Shown one piece after another: positions 1 to 9,800 of a stretch of DNA of 29,001 bases (positions within the stretch are counted from its first letter, which is position 1; each line of letters begins with the position of its first letter). The position numbers and the translations under genes are program-made. The notes under the pieces were generated by a model. The model saw only the letters and a program-made list of their open reading frames with translations, ran no database searches and was not told the DNA's origin. This DNA is from Ochromonadaceae sp. CCMP2298. Its lineage: Eukaryota; Sar; Synurophyceae; Ochromonadales; Ochromonadaceae. The DNA lies in assembly GCA_026770595.1 (NCBI GenBank), contig MU633690.1:1-29001 (forward strand), in the 5' to 3' direction.

Positions 1-208
1 GTGTATAGTGTATAGTGTATAGTGTATAGTGTATAGTGTATAGTGTATAGTGTATAGAGTATAGTGTATAGTGTATAGTGTATAGTGTATAGTGGTTTAG
101 TGGTATAGTGTATAGTGTATAGTGTATAGTGTATAGTGTATAGTGTATAGTGTATAGTGTATAGTGTATAGTGTATAGTGGTTTAGTGGTATTGTGTATA
201 GTGGTAAG
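1..208. repeat. Heptamer microsatellite (GTGTATA)n
   Basis: Roughly two dozen near-perfect tandem copies of GTGTATA, interrupted twice (near 91-105 and 178-192) by the variant gtggtttagtggta. It continues past the left edge. On the minus strand it lies just inside the intron whose donor is at 214-213, so it is probably intronic sequence of the left-edge gene. Confidence 0.9.
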
Positions 209-214
209 TGTTAC

Positions 215-707
215 CTTGATGGATCAGGGGGGTGTAGAATGTGTCGAACATGGAGATCATTTGCTCCTTAGAGCCGTCCATAAAGTATTTCTTTTCGGTC
301 TTAGACTGTTCGCTGAGCTCCTTTAGATTGTCATCTGTCAGGATCATCGTCCAGCGGTGGAGGTCGACGCGCTCGCCGAAGAGCAGCTCGCTAGGCACCT
401 CCTGCAGGTGCAGGGCCGCCATCGAGGACTTGTTGATGGCCTTGAGCGCCCGGGTCGCCACGGCCCCGGCTGACTCGGGCACCGTGTTCATGGTGTTTGC
501 GAGCGATGACTCCGGGACTGAGATGCCGCTCTGGCTCAAGTCGGTCGACGACATGGGGCGCTGGAGTCCCGTTGACATCGCAGATGGACGTCGGTTTGCG
601 ACTCCTGGCAAGTGTTATAGGACGGTTTACAGGAGTCCCTCGGCCACCATCATGCAGAGACGAAGAATGGCAATCTCTCCATCAAAGCACTCCAGCAACG
701 TCTCCAT
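215..707 (-). CDS. Unrecognised protein, 5' part only, runs off the left edge
   Basis: The exon 215-604 reads through a Ser/Pro-rich stretch and then a more structured segment containing LHLQEVPSELLFGERVDLHR and ending at LIHQ. It stops at a GT donor (CAAG|GTAACA at 214) that leads into the heptamer array, so the rest of the gene is outside the window. The 5' end is unsettled. An ATG at 707 opens a coding-looking segment (METLLECFDGEIAILRLC...) that meets a stop at 629-627. A CTATAAC branch-like site and a CAG acceptor at 606-605 lie between the two segments. The best-looking donor (630) would give a 26-nt intron and the wrong frame. A weak donor at 661 gives a 57-nt intron and the right frame. 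Internal ATG starts are also possible. I recognise no domain and assign no function. Confidence 0.45.
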
Positions 708-786
708 AATGATGAACTGATGAAGGGCACCGAAGTTGAAAGTGAGAGTCGTAACCGTAAGAAATGGTGGTCGTGTTACTCAATTA

Positions 787-824
787 AGGCACTGTCTACA
801 ATTAATATAATATTAACAGTGCCT
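787..824. promoter_or_regulatory. Nested palindrome in the divergent intergenic region
   Basis: AGGCACTGT (787-795) and its exact reverse complement ACAGTGCCT (816-824) flank an AT-rich centre that is itself the palindrome TTAATAT-A-ATATTAA (802-816). It lies 80 nt upstream of the minus-strand ATG at 707 and 154 nt upstream of the RabGGTase ATG at 978. That suits a shared regulatory site, but the role is inferred from position and symmetry only. Confidence 0.4.
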
Positions 825-977
825 ATTTCACCTCGGTTTGCTCTCACATAATAATGAGGGTCCTTGAAAGTCCTCGGTCAACTCCGAACGGAAGTTCTCT
901 GTAGAACGAATCTTCCACACTCTCCGTCCCTGGAATCGTGGGTTTTGTCAGGCAATTTCACCCCGCCCCCACTCGTG

Positions 978-2268
978 ATGGCGAGCTTCGAGGGCACAGA
1001 GGGAGAGGAGACAGCCTTCTGCACAGAGAAGCATGTGTCCTACATCCGCAACCTGTCAGCAGACACAGAGTCCTTCGAGTACCTGGTCACTCAGCACCTC
1101 CGTATGAGCGGCGTCTACTGGGGTCTCACCGCCACAGCTCTGCTGGGCACAGACTTGAAGAAGGAAGATTCGTATGCTGGCATGGTGGAGTGGATCCTGC
1201 AGTGCCAAGACCCAGTCTCGGGCGGATTCGGGGGAAACGTCAACCACGACGCGCACATGCTGTACACCCTAAGCGCTTTGCAGATCCTCGCGCTGTATGA
1301 TCGATTAGACGTTGTTGATGCCGACCAGGTGGGGGCGTTTGTAGCCTCCTTGCAGCAGGACGATGGCTCCTTCGCAGGAGACAGGTGGGGAGAGATCGAC
1401 ACGCGCTTCTCCTACTGCGCGCTATCCGTTATGTCCATACTGGGGCAGCTGGACTGCGGGAAGATTAATAAACAAAAAGCTATCGACTTTGTCGCCAGGT
1501 ACACCCTTGCACCTGCACACCCTTACCCTTGCACCTGCACACCCTACACCCATCCACCGTACACACCGTACACCCTACCCTTGCACTCGTTAACCTCACC
1601 CATCTTCCCAACATCCCTCTCCAGCTGCAAGAACTTCGACGGTGGCTTCGGGGCAGTACCCGGCGCAGAGTCGCACGCTGGTCAGATATTCTGTTGCATA
1701 GGAGCACTCTCCATAGGTGTGATCCTGCTCCGCAATTACCTCCGATGTATTATAGTATAACAGTACAGCTCCCGGAGCTTCAGATACAGTCAACACATTA
1801 ATATTACTATCTTTAATATGGTTTTAACATCCCATATCTCCATTCTCCGAAGGGGGCGCGCTGCACCTCGTGGACGAGAACCTACTCGGCTGGTGGCTGT
1901 GCGAGCGCCAGTGCGACTCGGGGGGCCTCAACGGCCGACCAGAGAAGCAAGCAGACGTCTGCTACTCATGGTGGATCCTCTCCTCCCTCTCTATACTCGG
2001 CCGCACCTCCTGGATAGACTGCACCAAACTTGCAGACTTTATCGTGAAATGTCAGGACTCAGAAGGCGGCATCTCAGACAGACCCGGAAACATGGCTGAC
2101 GTATTCCACACCTTTTTCGGCATATCGGGCTTACTACTCCTTCACTACTTTGATCAAAGTCCCGAATTCGGGACATTCGAGGCAATAGACCCCACGTACG
2201 CGTTGCCCGCAAGTGTAGTGAGGCGGCTGGGGCTGAAGGCGCAAACACTTTTAGATGTCAAAAAATAG
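978..2268 (+). CDS. RABGGTB: Rab geranylgeranyltransferase (GGTase-II) beta subunit
   Basis: This is the catalytic beta subunit that, with the alpha subunit and Rab escort protein, attaches geranylgeranyl groups to C-terminal cysteines of Rab GTPases in the cytosol. Three exons (978-1498, 1625-1716, 1853-2268) join in frame to 342 aa, close to the roughly 330 aa usual for the family. Prenyltransferase alpha-alpha barrel repeats are visible as [27 protein letters not shown] and GGISDRPG. The zinc ligands are present: D239 and C241 in ADVCYSWW and H290 in FHTFFG, at nearly the same numbers as in mammalian RABGGTB. The start is the first in-frame ATG. The first intron (1499-1624) is 126 nt, free of stops in frame, and carries a perfect 20-bp tandem duplication. 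The gene converges on SMU1 with 121 nt between the stops. Confidence 0.95.
1503..1544. repeat. Intronic 22-bp tandem repeat (RABGGTB intron 1)
   Basis: The 20-mer beginning ACCCTTGCACC occurs identically at 1503-1522 and 1525-1544, a period of 22. It is followed by degenerate CACC/GTACACC units up to about 1580. The repeat makes up much of the intron. Confidence 0.85.
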
Positions 2269-2389
2269 GTGTATATCCCCCTCGCAAATACTGGCAGATT
2301 TAAAAAAAAATCGGCTGTGTATTCCCAGATCCCCCTTGCTTAAGATCTTAACCTTCAAAACGGTCTACAGATGAATAGATGGAATGTAG

Positions 2390-4107
2390 CTACGGCTTCC
2401 ATATCTTCAAACATTCGTTATTTATCGTGGTGGCCATGATATTTCTGTGGGGGTGGTGAACCACACTCAGCACTTGCGGCCCTTCAGAGACAGTAAGCAC
2501 GTTCTCCAGCTGCCCCGTGCGCGTGTCGAATATGTACATCACTCCGTCCTCCCCCACGCAGTAAACCCACTTGCCCTGCGGGGAGACAGTGGCGCACGTG
2601 AAGTCCCCGCCGGACTGCTTGCCGGACCAGAACTTTTTGACGATTTGGCCCTGGATAGTCATGATGAACGCCTGGCTGGAGGAGGTGCTGATGAACACTT
2701 GATCGGTGCTGTTGGGCATCAGCTGCATCGTGTGCACGGCGAGCTCTCGGGTCACCACGGAGCCTGGGGCCTGCCCCGGTCGGAAGGTGAGCAAGCACTC
2801 GGTGGAGCGCAGATCCCACAGCCTGACTGTTCCATCTGCAGAGCCTGTGGGGGAAGTTGAGTAGTGTGTTATAATAATATATGTACAGTGTACAGTGCAG
2901 GGGATTATTAGACAGTAGGACAGTAAAAAGACGGTACCTGTGATGATAGTGTTGGAGCTGTCCTTGGTGTACAGGGCGCAGTTGACGAAAGACGTGTGTC
3001 CTCTGAACTCCTTCAAAGCACGCCCAGACTTCATGCCGTGTATACGAGCCGTCTGGTCGTAGCTGGCAGATAAAACCTGCGTTCCGTCCCTGTAGAAGCA
3101 CACGCTGGTGACGCCCTCCGGGTGTGCCTGCGTGAATGCCCTTACGCACACACCGGTGGAGAGTTTCCACACCTTTATCTGTCCCGAGCTACTTCCCGTC
3201 GCGAGCATCTCCCCATCCCGACTAAAGGTACTGCACAGCACCGCGCCGCCCAGATCGATACACTCGCCTTTCGCCTGGTGCTCCAGATCCTGCCGCAGGC
3301 TGAAGGACTCCACGTCCCAGCCCTCCACCAGCCCCTCCGCAGAGCCCGACACCAAGCACTGCCCGTCGGGCGAGAAGACTAAAGAATCCACCTTCTGTGC
3401 GCGCGTGGAGCGTATAATTCCCCCCGATCTTTTTGGATTTTTCTCCTCGACGTCTCTCTTGGCTGCCTTGCGGGCGTTGCGGAAGACGTCGAAAGGGACG
3501 CCTGCAGGGAGGAGGTTCTGCGACTGCTGGAATTTCAGCGCCTGTCCCAATAGAGACAACAGGCGCGCAGGCTCTACGACTGACACCTCGCATGCCAATG
3601 AGTCGGCGATCTCCTGCCTGCGCAACTCCTTCGTGGAGCCCATCTCGTACGCATCGCTGGGGTTGAAGAAAGGGCGTTTGCAGAAGTGCTCCAGCTTTGT
3701 GTAGCGCTCTAGGTGGGAGGTCTTCAAAGCCAGCAGAGGATCGGAGCTGCGTAGAATGCCTCTGGCGAGGTCGCGCTCTCCCGATTCGAGCAGCTCCAGC
3801 ACTACCTGCTCGTACAGAGACGCCTGAATGGAAAGGGGGTTGGAATATTAGCACCCAACAAACCAGCCCATAAGTCGACGTAACTTACCAGCTTGTCTCC
3901 AGGCAGCTTCAGAGCCGCAGTCTGCGCAAGCACCGAGTCCCACTTCCCGTTACGTATATCCGACGCGAAGTGCTCCACACTATCTACCGTATTTAGAGCC
4001 ACTCCGGACTCCCTTTGCAGCGCCTTCATCGCGTCGTTGAGATTATGCTCCTTGAGGAACTGCAGCACCAGCCGGATCACGTCCTGGGATTCCACCTCCA
4101 TACTCAT
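2390..4107 (-). CDS. SMU1: SMU1-type spliceosomal WD40 protein
   Basis: SMU1 acts with RED/IK in activation of the spliceosomal B complex in the nucleus. Three exons (4107-3889, 3823-2938, 2844-2390) give 519 aa, against 513 in human. The start MSMEVES matches the family start MSIEIES. An N-terminal LisH (DVIRLVLQFLKEHNL, residues about 8-40) is followed by a CTLH region (about 40-95), the conserved YEQVVLELLE and VSVVEPARLLSLLGQALKFQ segments, and a seven-bladed WD40 propeller from about residue 190. Visible blades include FSPDGQCLVSGSAEG, QIKVWKL, QTARIHG, DGTVRLWDL and the terminal CLKIWKP. Introns are 3824-3888 (65 nt) and 2845-2937 (93 nt, multiple of three, no stop in frame). It is divergent from the UBX gene across a 489-nt spacer that carries an inverted repeat. 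Confidence 0.96.
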
Positions 4108-4596
4108 CTCCGGTAGCTCTGCCGCGTGATGCGAATAGACTGAGAATTGTGGGATCTGGCTCTCCCTGTGGCTCCCCCACATGAGACACGGTGGTGGGCT
4201 CCCAATCAAGTCATTTCATTCATCTCATAGCAAACCCGCTTAAGTTTCGGCCCGTAAAGGGTTATTCGTTTTTTTTGCCTGCCAAAAACGCCTAAATGAG
4301 AGATATTTTGCACAAAGTTCGGTCTTCGCGACGAGAATACACTTTGAATTGTCCTTGATTCGACTTCGAACTTTGGTTGCGGGTTTTCGGTACCAATATT
4401 TCTCTCATTTAGGCGCTTTTGGCTGTGGAAAAAAATCTTCACCGTTGGCAGAAGTCCAGGAGGGATGTGATGTGATGCTTCCCTACGAGAAAGAATACCT
4501 GGCAGGATGTGCTTTGACGCGAGGGAACAGCAGCAGACGCAACTCCACTCCCTGTCACTTCTCATCAAGGAGAGCGTCGAACACCCATCATCCGCT
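4108..4596. promoter_or_regulatory. Divergent SMU1 / UBX-gene promoter region
   Basis: This 489-nt spacer lies between two ATGs on opposite strands and must hold both 5' regions. Its centre is occupied by the inverted repeat at 4269-4435. I see no convincing coding sequence; the open frames across it are composition artefacts. Confidence 0.6.
4269..4435. repeat. MITE-like inverted repeat
   Basis: The left arm 4281-4310 (GCCAAAAACGCCTAAATGAG...) and the right arm 4394-4423 are reverse complements at 27 of 30 positions by eye. The symmetry continues inward as AAAGTTCG (4314-4321) against CGAACTTT (4367-4374), and outward as a T-run (4269-4276) against an A-run (4429-4435). There is no room for a protein. 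I could not find a clear target-site duplication. It could be a small non-autonomous transposon or a structured promoter element. Confidence 0.75.
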
Positions 4597-6061
4597 ATGA
4601 AGAAGCGCCCGTTCAACGGGACGCAGACGCAGACCAAGCGGGAGAAGCCGGAAAAGAAAAAGAGGGTGCGAGAAGCACCTAATTGACAGGTGCCTTAACC
4701 CCTAATTTACCCCTTGCTAACCCCTGTTTTACCTTACCTGGCAGATATGTGAGCACGGCAGTGCGTGCAGGTTCATTCATGAGTACCAGCACTCCCTGGA
4801 GTTCACCCACGACAATGCTCCCATAGTTGGGCCTGGGGCGAGCAACTTCCATGCGTTCTCGGGGGCAGGTGCGCGGTTGGGTTCTGCCGATGCTGGCTTT
4901 GATCGTCAGCAGGGGTTTGATCGTCAAGGTTTTGCGGTCCATCCCGGAGCATCTTCTTCATCGAGTGGGAGTGCCTTTGGCGGTGGCGCGGATCCGATCT
5001 ATTGCGACCTGTGCTCCCGCATGGTGCCCTTTGGGGAGTTCGACAGACACATCGCCACGCACGAGAGTAGAGGCGATATGCTGAAGAGGGAGCAGGAGTC
5101 AGAGTACGAGAAGAGCGTGCTCCTAGACCTGCACAAGAAAGACGAGGAAGAGAGGCTGGCTAGGGTGGCGGCTCTGAGAGTGAGACGCAAGGAGGAGCAG
5201 AGGGAGCTAGAGAGGGCGCTGCAGGCCTCTGCTGCGACTGCCAAGAAATGTAAGCCAATCGAGTGATGCAACTGACTTACTATGACCCTCTGACCCTCCA
5301 ACCCTCTGACCCTCGGATCCTCTCACCCCCCAGTGGAGCGCGAGCAGGCTCTGGCCAACCTCACCCCCGAGCCTGACAGCAGTTTCGCGGGAGAAGTGGT
5401 AACAATTAAGTTCACCCTGCCCGGAGGTCCGAAGCTCGTGAGACGATTCCGACGGGCCAGCTCGGTGCAGGTAGGCCTTGCCTGCATTCCCCTGTTCTCG
5501 TGTTCCCATGTTCCTGCGTTCCTGATTTCGTGCTTTATACCTCACACTGAGAAAGCGTCTTCCGACCCACCCCCACCTCCCCGCCCCCCCCTTACCCTAC
5601 CGTCTCCCACCGCCCCCTTATCTCCTCTCATCCCACCGCCCCCACTTATCCCCCTTTACCCCTCCCCACCCTCCCCCCAGGAGGCGTTCGACTTTCTGCG
5701 GTCCCTGGAGGTTCTAGAGGGGCTGCGGGTGGCTCTCCGCAATAGTGTGGGCTCTCTAAGCCTTTCCCGTACGGAGCAGCGCAGCTTCGTGGAGGTGGGG
5801 CTGTCCTCGAGCGAGAGCTTGATAGTGGTGGTGGACGAGGTGGTGGTGGATGAGAGAGGTGCGGTGGATGTGGATGTGGAGGCGGTGGTGAGGGGAGATG
5901 CTGGTGGTGTCCGAGGTGGCAATGGTGGGGGCAATAGCAGTGATATCAATAGAAAAAGTGGTAGCGGCAAGGGCAGTAGCAACTTGGGTAGTAGCAGCAG
6001 CAGCAGCGGCGGGGGTAGCAGCAGTAGCACTGCTCGCAACGAAGTGATAGACCTCACATAA
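4597..6061 (+). CDS. Zinc-finger UBX-domain protein with C-terminal SUMO-interaction motif
   Basis: Exons 4597-4665, 4745-5249, 5334-5470 and 5681-6061 join in frame to 363 aa. A basic N-terminus (KREKPEKKKR) precedes a CCHH finger C25-x5-C31-x7-H39-x5-H45, close to the PBZ (poly-ADP-ribose-binding) pattern but with one extra residue between C and H. A second finger C110-x2-C113-x11-H125-x3-H129 resembles C2H2/UBZ ubiquitin binders. A charged helix (about 135-195) and LTPEP lead into a UBX fold (about 205-290: VTIKFTLPGG, LVRRF, FVEVGLSSSESLIVV). This order is like FAF1/UBXD8-type p97/Cdc48 adaptors. The p97-contacting FPR loop is not visible: that position reads SLSLSR. A Gly/Ser tail ends in EVIDLT, a classic SIM. 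The 210-nt third intron is in frame and stop-free. The role as an adaptor linking modified proteins to Cdc48 is inference. Confidence 0.85.
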
Positions 6062-6072
6062 CCACATAACCT

Positions 6073-6111
6073 CATAGGTTCTTTTATTCTTGGAGGATAA
6101 AAGGACCTATG
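6073..6111 (+). terminator. 15-bp hairpin just after the UBX stop codon
   Basis: CATAGGTTCTTTTAT (6073-6087) pairs with ATAAAAGGACCTATG (6097-6111), all Watson-Crick except one T-G wobble, with a 9-nt loop TCTTGGAGG. It begins 11 nt after the stop at 6061, so it must lie in the 3' UTR or at the mRNA end. The structure is seen directly; its role (3' end formation, stability or regulation) is a guess. Confidence 0.55.
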
Positions 6112-6847
6112 ACAACCTGTGACCTTTCTGAACCAATGAACAAAAAATCTGACTTTCCTAGAAGGCTAATTTCAAATTGCAATCCGGGAGCTGAAAAAGC
6201 ACTAAATTTGTGGGAAGTCGAGGTTTGGGATCGACGATAGTAGGTACGGTGGATAGTACACATGCCATGCGCAGAGTATATGATAAATTTAGGGTCTGAG
6301 GACGGGGTCTTATTATTAGATAGCGTGATAAGAAGGGTATTTATAAGATAGCTTAGGGGGTAAAGGGTAGGGGGTAGAAGTGTGGTAGAAAGTGGGGTAG
6401 TAGAGCTAGAGGGGATAATACGGGGGTCTAGAGGCGGTTACAATATTGGCACAGGGTCAAGGGGACAAAGCTAAGGGAGACTAAACATGGAGGGAGGAAG
6501 AGGAATTGTTGCGCAAAATTTGAAAGGTAATCATTGATGTGAGTTAGGAATGACGCATACAGTGGGTTTAAATGAAGCATTCATACAGCAGATGTAGGTT
6601 GAAAGGTTTTTGGCATGCAGAGGGTAGCGAACCACTCCACTTAAGTGAAGCAGTAGCAGAAGAGGGAGGAGAGGGAGGAGCTATGGTGTAGATGGAGGAG
6701 GTATGGTGTAGATGGAGGATGGAGCACTGTGGGAGGTACAGCAAGGTACTGAGGGTAGCATTTTCATGGTTCATGGGGGGGGGTTCATGGGGGGTGGTTT
6801 GTTTCCGGCCGGTTGTTTGATGGGGTTTCACTTGTTCTTGTGGGGTT
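6112..6847. other. Convergent intergenic region
   Basis: This stretch lies between the ends of the UBX gene and importin beta. The plus strand is purine-rich, with imperfect repeats of ggaggtatggtgtagatgga near 6668-6720 and a G-run near 6775-6797. No gene, RNA or mobile element is convincing here. Confidence 0.5.
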
Positions 6848-9800
6848 TTACTTGTTCTGCAGCACTTGCTCTATGATCTGCGGTAGTTGGTAAGTGGGGT
6901 TGGAAGGGGGAGGGGGTATAGAAGGGTTAGTCGCGAAGGAGTTGAGAGAGAGACGATACAGTGGTGTATAGTGTGTATTGTGCAATGTATGATGCAATGT
7001 ATAGTGCAATGCATAGTACGGTGAGTGCGGTAAAGGTAAAGGAAATAAAGTACGTACCGACTGCGTCCACGTGGCGATCTCCCGGATGTCCTGGTCCGCA
7101 TCCGAGGCCTGCTGCAGCAACAAGGGCACAAAGGGCATCTGGTACAGGGGTTGCATCTTCGCCCCAAATGTCTTCCCCAGGTCCCCCAGCAGGCCCACTG
7201 CTGCCTTGAGCACGTCATCTGAGCGACTCGCGTCCGCAGCGGAGTGGTGCAGGAACTTCACCATACCATCCAGATAGGGCGTCACGGTGTCTTCCTTCTT
7301 AGCCTCGACGAGCCCGCACAAGATGCCCGTGTATGACTCTAGGATGGCGGATCTGAGGGTGTTAATGTAGTCAACAAGCTCCTCGTCATCAGAGTTGATA
7401 TTGACCTCTCCGGCCTGTCGGAGAATGTTCAGGATGGTTCCCGTGTAGCGCTCGAAGTCCCCCTCGATGGCGATGGCGATGTCGGAGAAGATTGAGATCA
7501 CGTGCGGCTTTACGGAGCGGTTGAGCGTCTGCGACTGCAGCAACTCCAGCAGGCAGCGCATGATATCGTCGCAGTAGGGGAGCAGAAGGGTTGACAGTGC
7601 ACGGCACAGGTCGCCCACAACCACGACAGAGATGGTACACAATTCGTGCTCGTCGATGCTCTTCAGACCCGCAATAAGGGGCGCCTGGAGGTAGGGCATG
7701 TAGCGCAAAAACTCCTGGCCTAGCTTATCGGCGATAAAGCCTATAGCGAGCATAGCGTCTTGGTGAGCCACCGCGCCTTTGATTTCGAACACTCTGAAGA
7801 GCAGCATCATAATGCGGTCTGCGAAGGGAGAGATCAGCGCAGTCTCGAGCTTCTTGGCGATCTCGCCAGCCAAGGTGCACAACGACGACTGCAGGGCTGT
7901 GCGCTCCTGCGGGGACAGGGTGGGGCTGAAGGTTGCCTCGAGGCGGTTGAGTGCCTCGGTCAGCAGCTGCACCACGATTTGAGTCATGTCCATGGCACTA
8001 TTCGCGACCATCTTGTGCATCGCCTCGTAAGCACTAGACCGGATATTGTCCGAGTCGCCGTCCTCGCGTACCGTGATGGCCAGCAATTTCTGCAGCATCA
8101 GGGGCATAAAGTGAGACAACACGTTCGAGGGCGCCTCTGCCTCGTCCTCGCAGGCGTCGGCCAGGTTGCGCACTGCGTAGCACGCCTGCGCAACTACCTT
8201 GGAGGCGGGATCCTCCAGCGCCGCGGCCAGACCGTTGACCATAGGGGGTAGGATGTCGGGCGCAAGGGAAGACTTGTGCAGTTCGCAGATGCGGCCGATA
8301 GTCCATGCGGATGTGTCTCTGACCAACACGCTTACATCGGCCAGGCAGTTGATGAGGATCGGCATCGCCTGGACGACCAGGGGGGATAGTTTCTCGCTCG
8401 AGGGTCCGTCCAGGATCATACCGAATGACATCAGGGCGGCCTCCTTCAGCCTCCAGTTGGCGTTGTTGATATTGGCAGTGACGAAGGGCAAAACTAGGTC
8501 TACAACCTTGTCCCTGATGGTGCGCGAGATGGACTCGAGTAGGGAGGCAGCCGCCATGGAGATGTTCCACGTGTCGTCGTCCTCCGCGTCTTCCTCTTGC
8601 TTGGTCATGCACTCCAATAGGAGGGGTACGAGGGTCGAGGAGGCGTGCTCGGTGAGGTTGAGTAGCGCGGAGGCGGGCTCGGATCCCTCCTCGATGTCGC
8701 TTATCACGTTCAGTTCTGCGTCAGAGATGGTATTCCACAGCTCCACCGCCTGCATACCCACAGTCACATCGTCTGCGCGGATAGCGTTCAGACTGAGGCT
8801 GAAGATGGTCTCGATATAGGGCTGCAACTTGTCGTAATAGAGCTCCGCGATGGAAGCGAAGCACTCGAAAGAGTGTCCTCGGATCTTCATGTCCGTAGAC
8901 TGCGTGGCCTCGCACACTGCGCGCACGATGGCGTCCCTCTCCACGGCGTTCTCGAAATTGGTGGAGGTGAAGTCGAGCGAGTTGTTCAGCGCCTTGACCG
9001 CCGCCAGACGGATGTCGTTCCGGCGGTCAGAACGCATACCGTCGATGATGGAGCTGAGGATCTGGTTTACGACCGTTTCGTCCACAGACTCGGGGTCCAT
9101 CGTGTCGCACATGTACCCCAGGGCCTCCAGCGAGGCGACCTTGCAGCCCTCAGCGATCTCGGGCGAGTTGATGTTGTGGAACAGGGCGGCTAGGAGGGTA
9201 GGCCATTCCTTTCGGGGCACGTCGACTGCACCAAAGGCCGCCAGCACCTGCGCAGAGGTGTGGCTGACCACCGTTACGGGCGACTTGATGGCCTCCAGGA
9301 ACTGCGAACAGTAGAGAGTAGAAAGTAAGAAGCTTGTTAGAAAGAGTGCAGAGGGGGGATCATAGAGTGGGGAGGCTTGTTAGTATTTGCTCTTACCCCT
9401 GCTCTGATCTGGTCCTTCTCCACTTGCGGGCAGTTAAGCCACTTCTGCGTCTTCTGCTCCTGGATGCTCTCGTCCTGAGGTTGAGGTGATAGGTAGAAGA
9501 GGGATAAGAAGAGAGATAAAGGAGGGGTAAGAAGAGAGATTAGAACCGATTGAGGACTATTGTTTCCCCTCTTTGTATCGCCTTCGCCTAATTCGTACTC
9601 ACCGTAGCAGTGATCAGATTCTTTATGTACAACCCAGCCAGCTGACGGCTTGATTGCGGTTTTCCCTCTGTGGCGAGCTCGACGCACAAGGCGAGTAGGA
9701 AGGGGCCCTGATTTTTGAGGTGAAAGGAATGAAGATGAGGTGCGGTGGAGGCAGTAACGGATATGTAAAGACTTCCAGACTTACATAGCTAGCCTCCACT

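Noticed and set aside
1-208. CRISPR-like or telomeric array
   Set aside because: There are no unique spacers, and the unit GTGTATA is an ordinary microsatellite inside a probable intron.
4206-4637. 143-codon minus-strand open frame upstream of SMU1
   Set aside because: It runs through the inverted repeat in the divergent promoter, and SMU1 already has a family-like start at 4107.
4690-4740. Telomere-like TAACCCC words
   Set aside because: Only a few degenerate copies occur, inside a 79-nt intron of the UBX gene; pyrimidine-rich intron sequence explains them.
6112-6847. tRNA or other structured RNA in the long convergent spacer
   Set aside because: I found no cloverleaf, A/B box pair or strong pairing apart from the hairpin next to the UBX stop.
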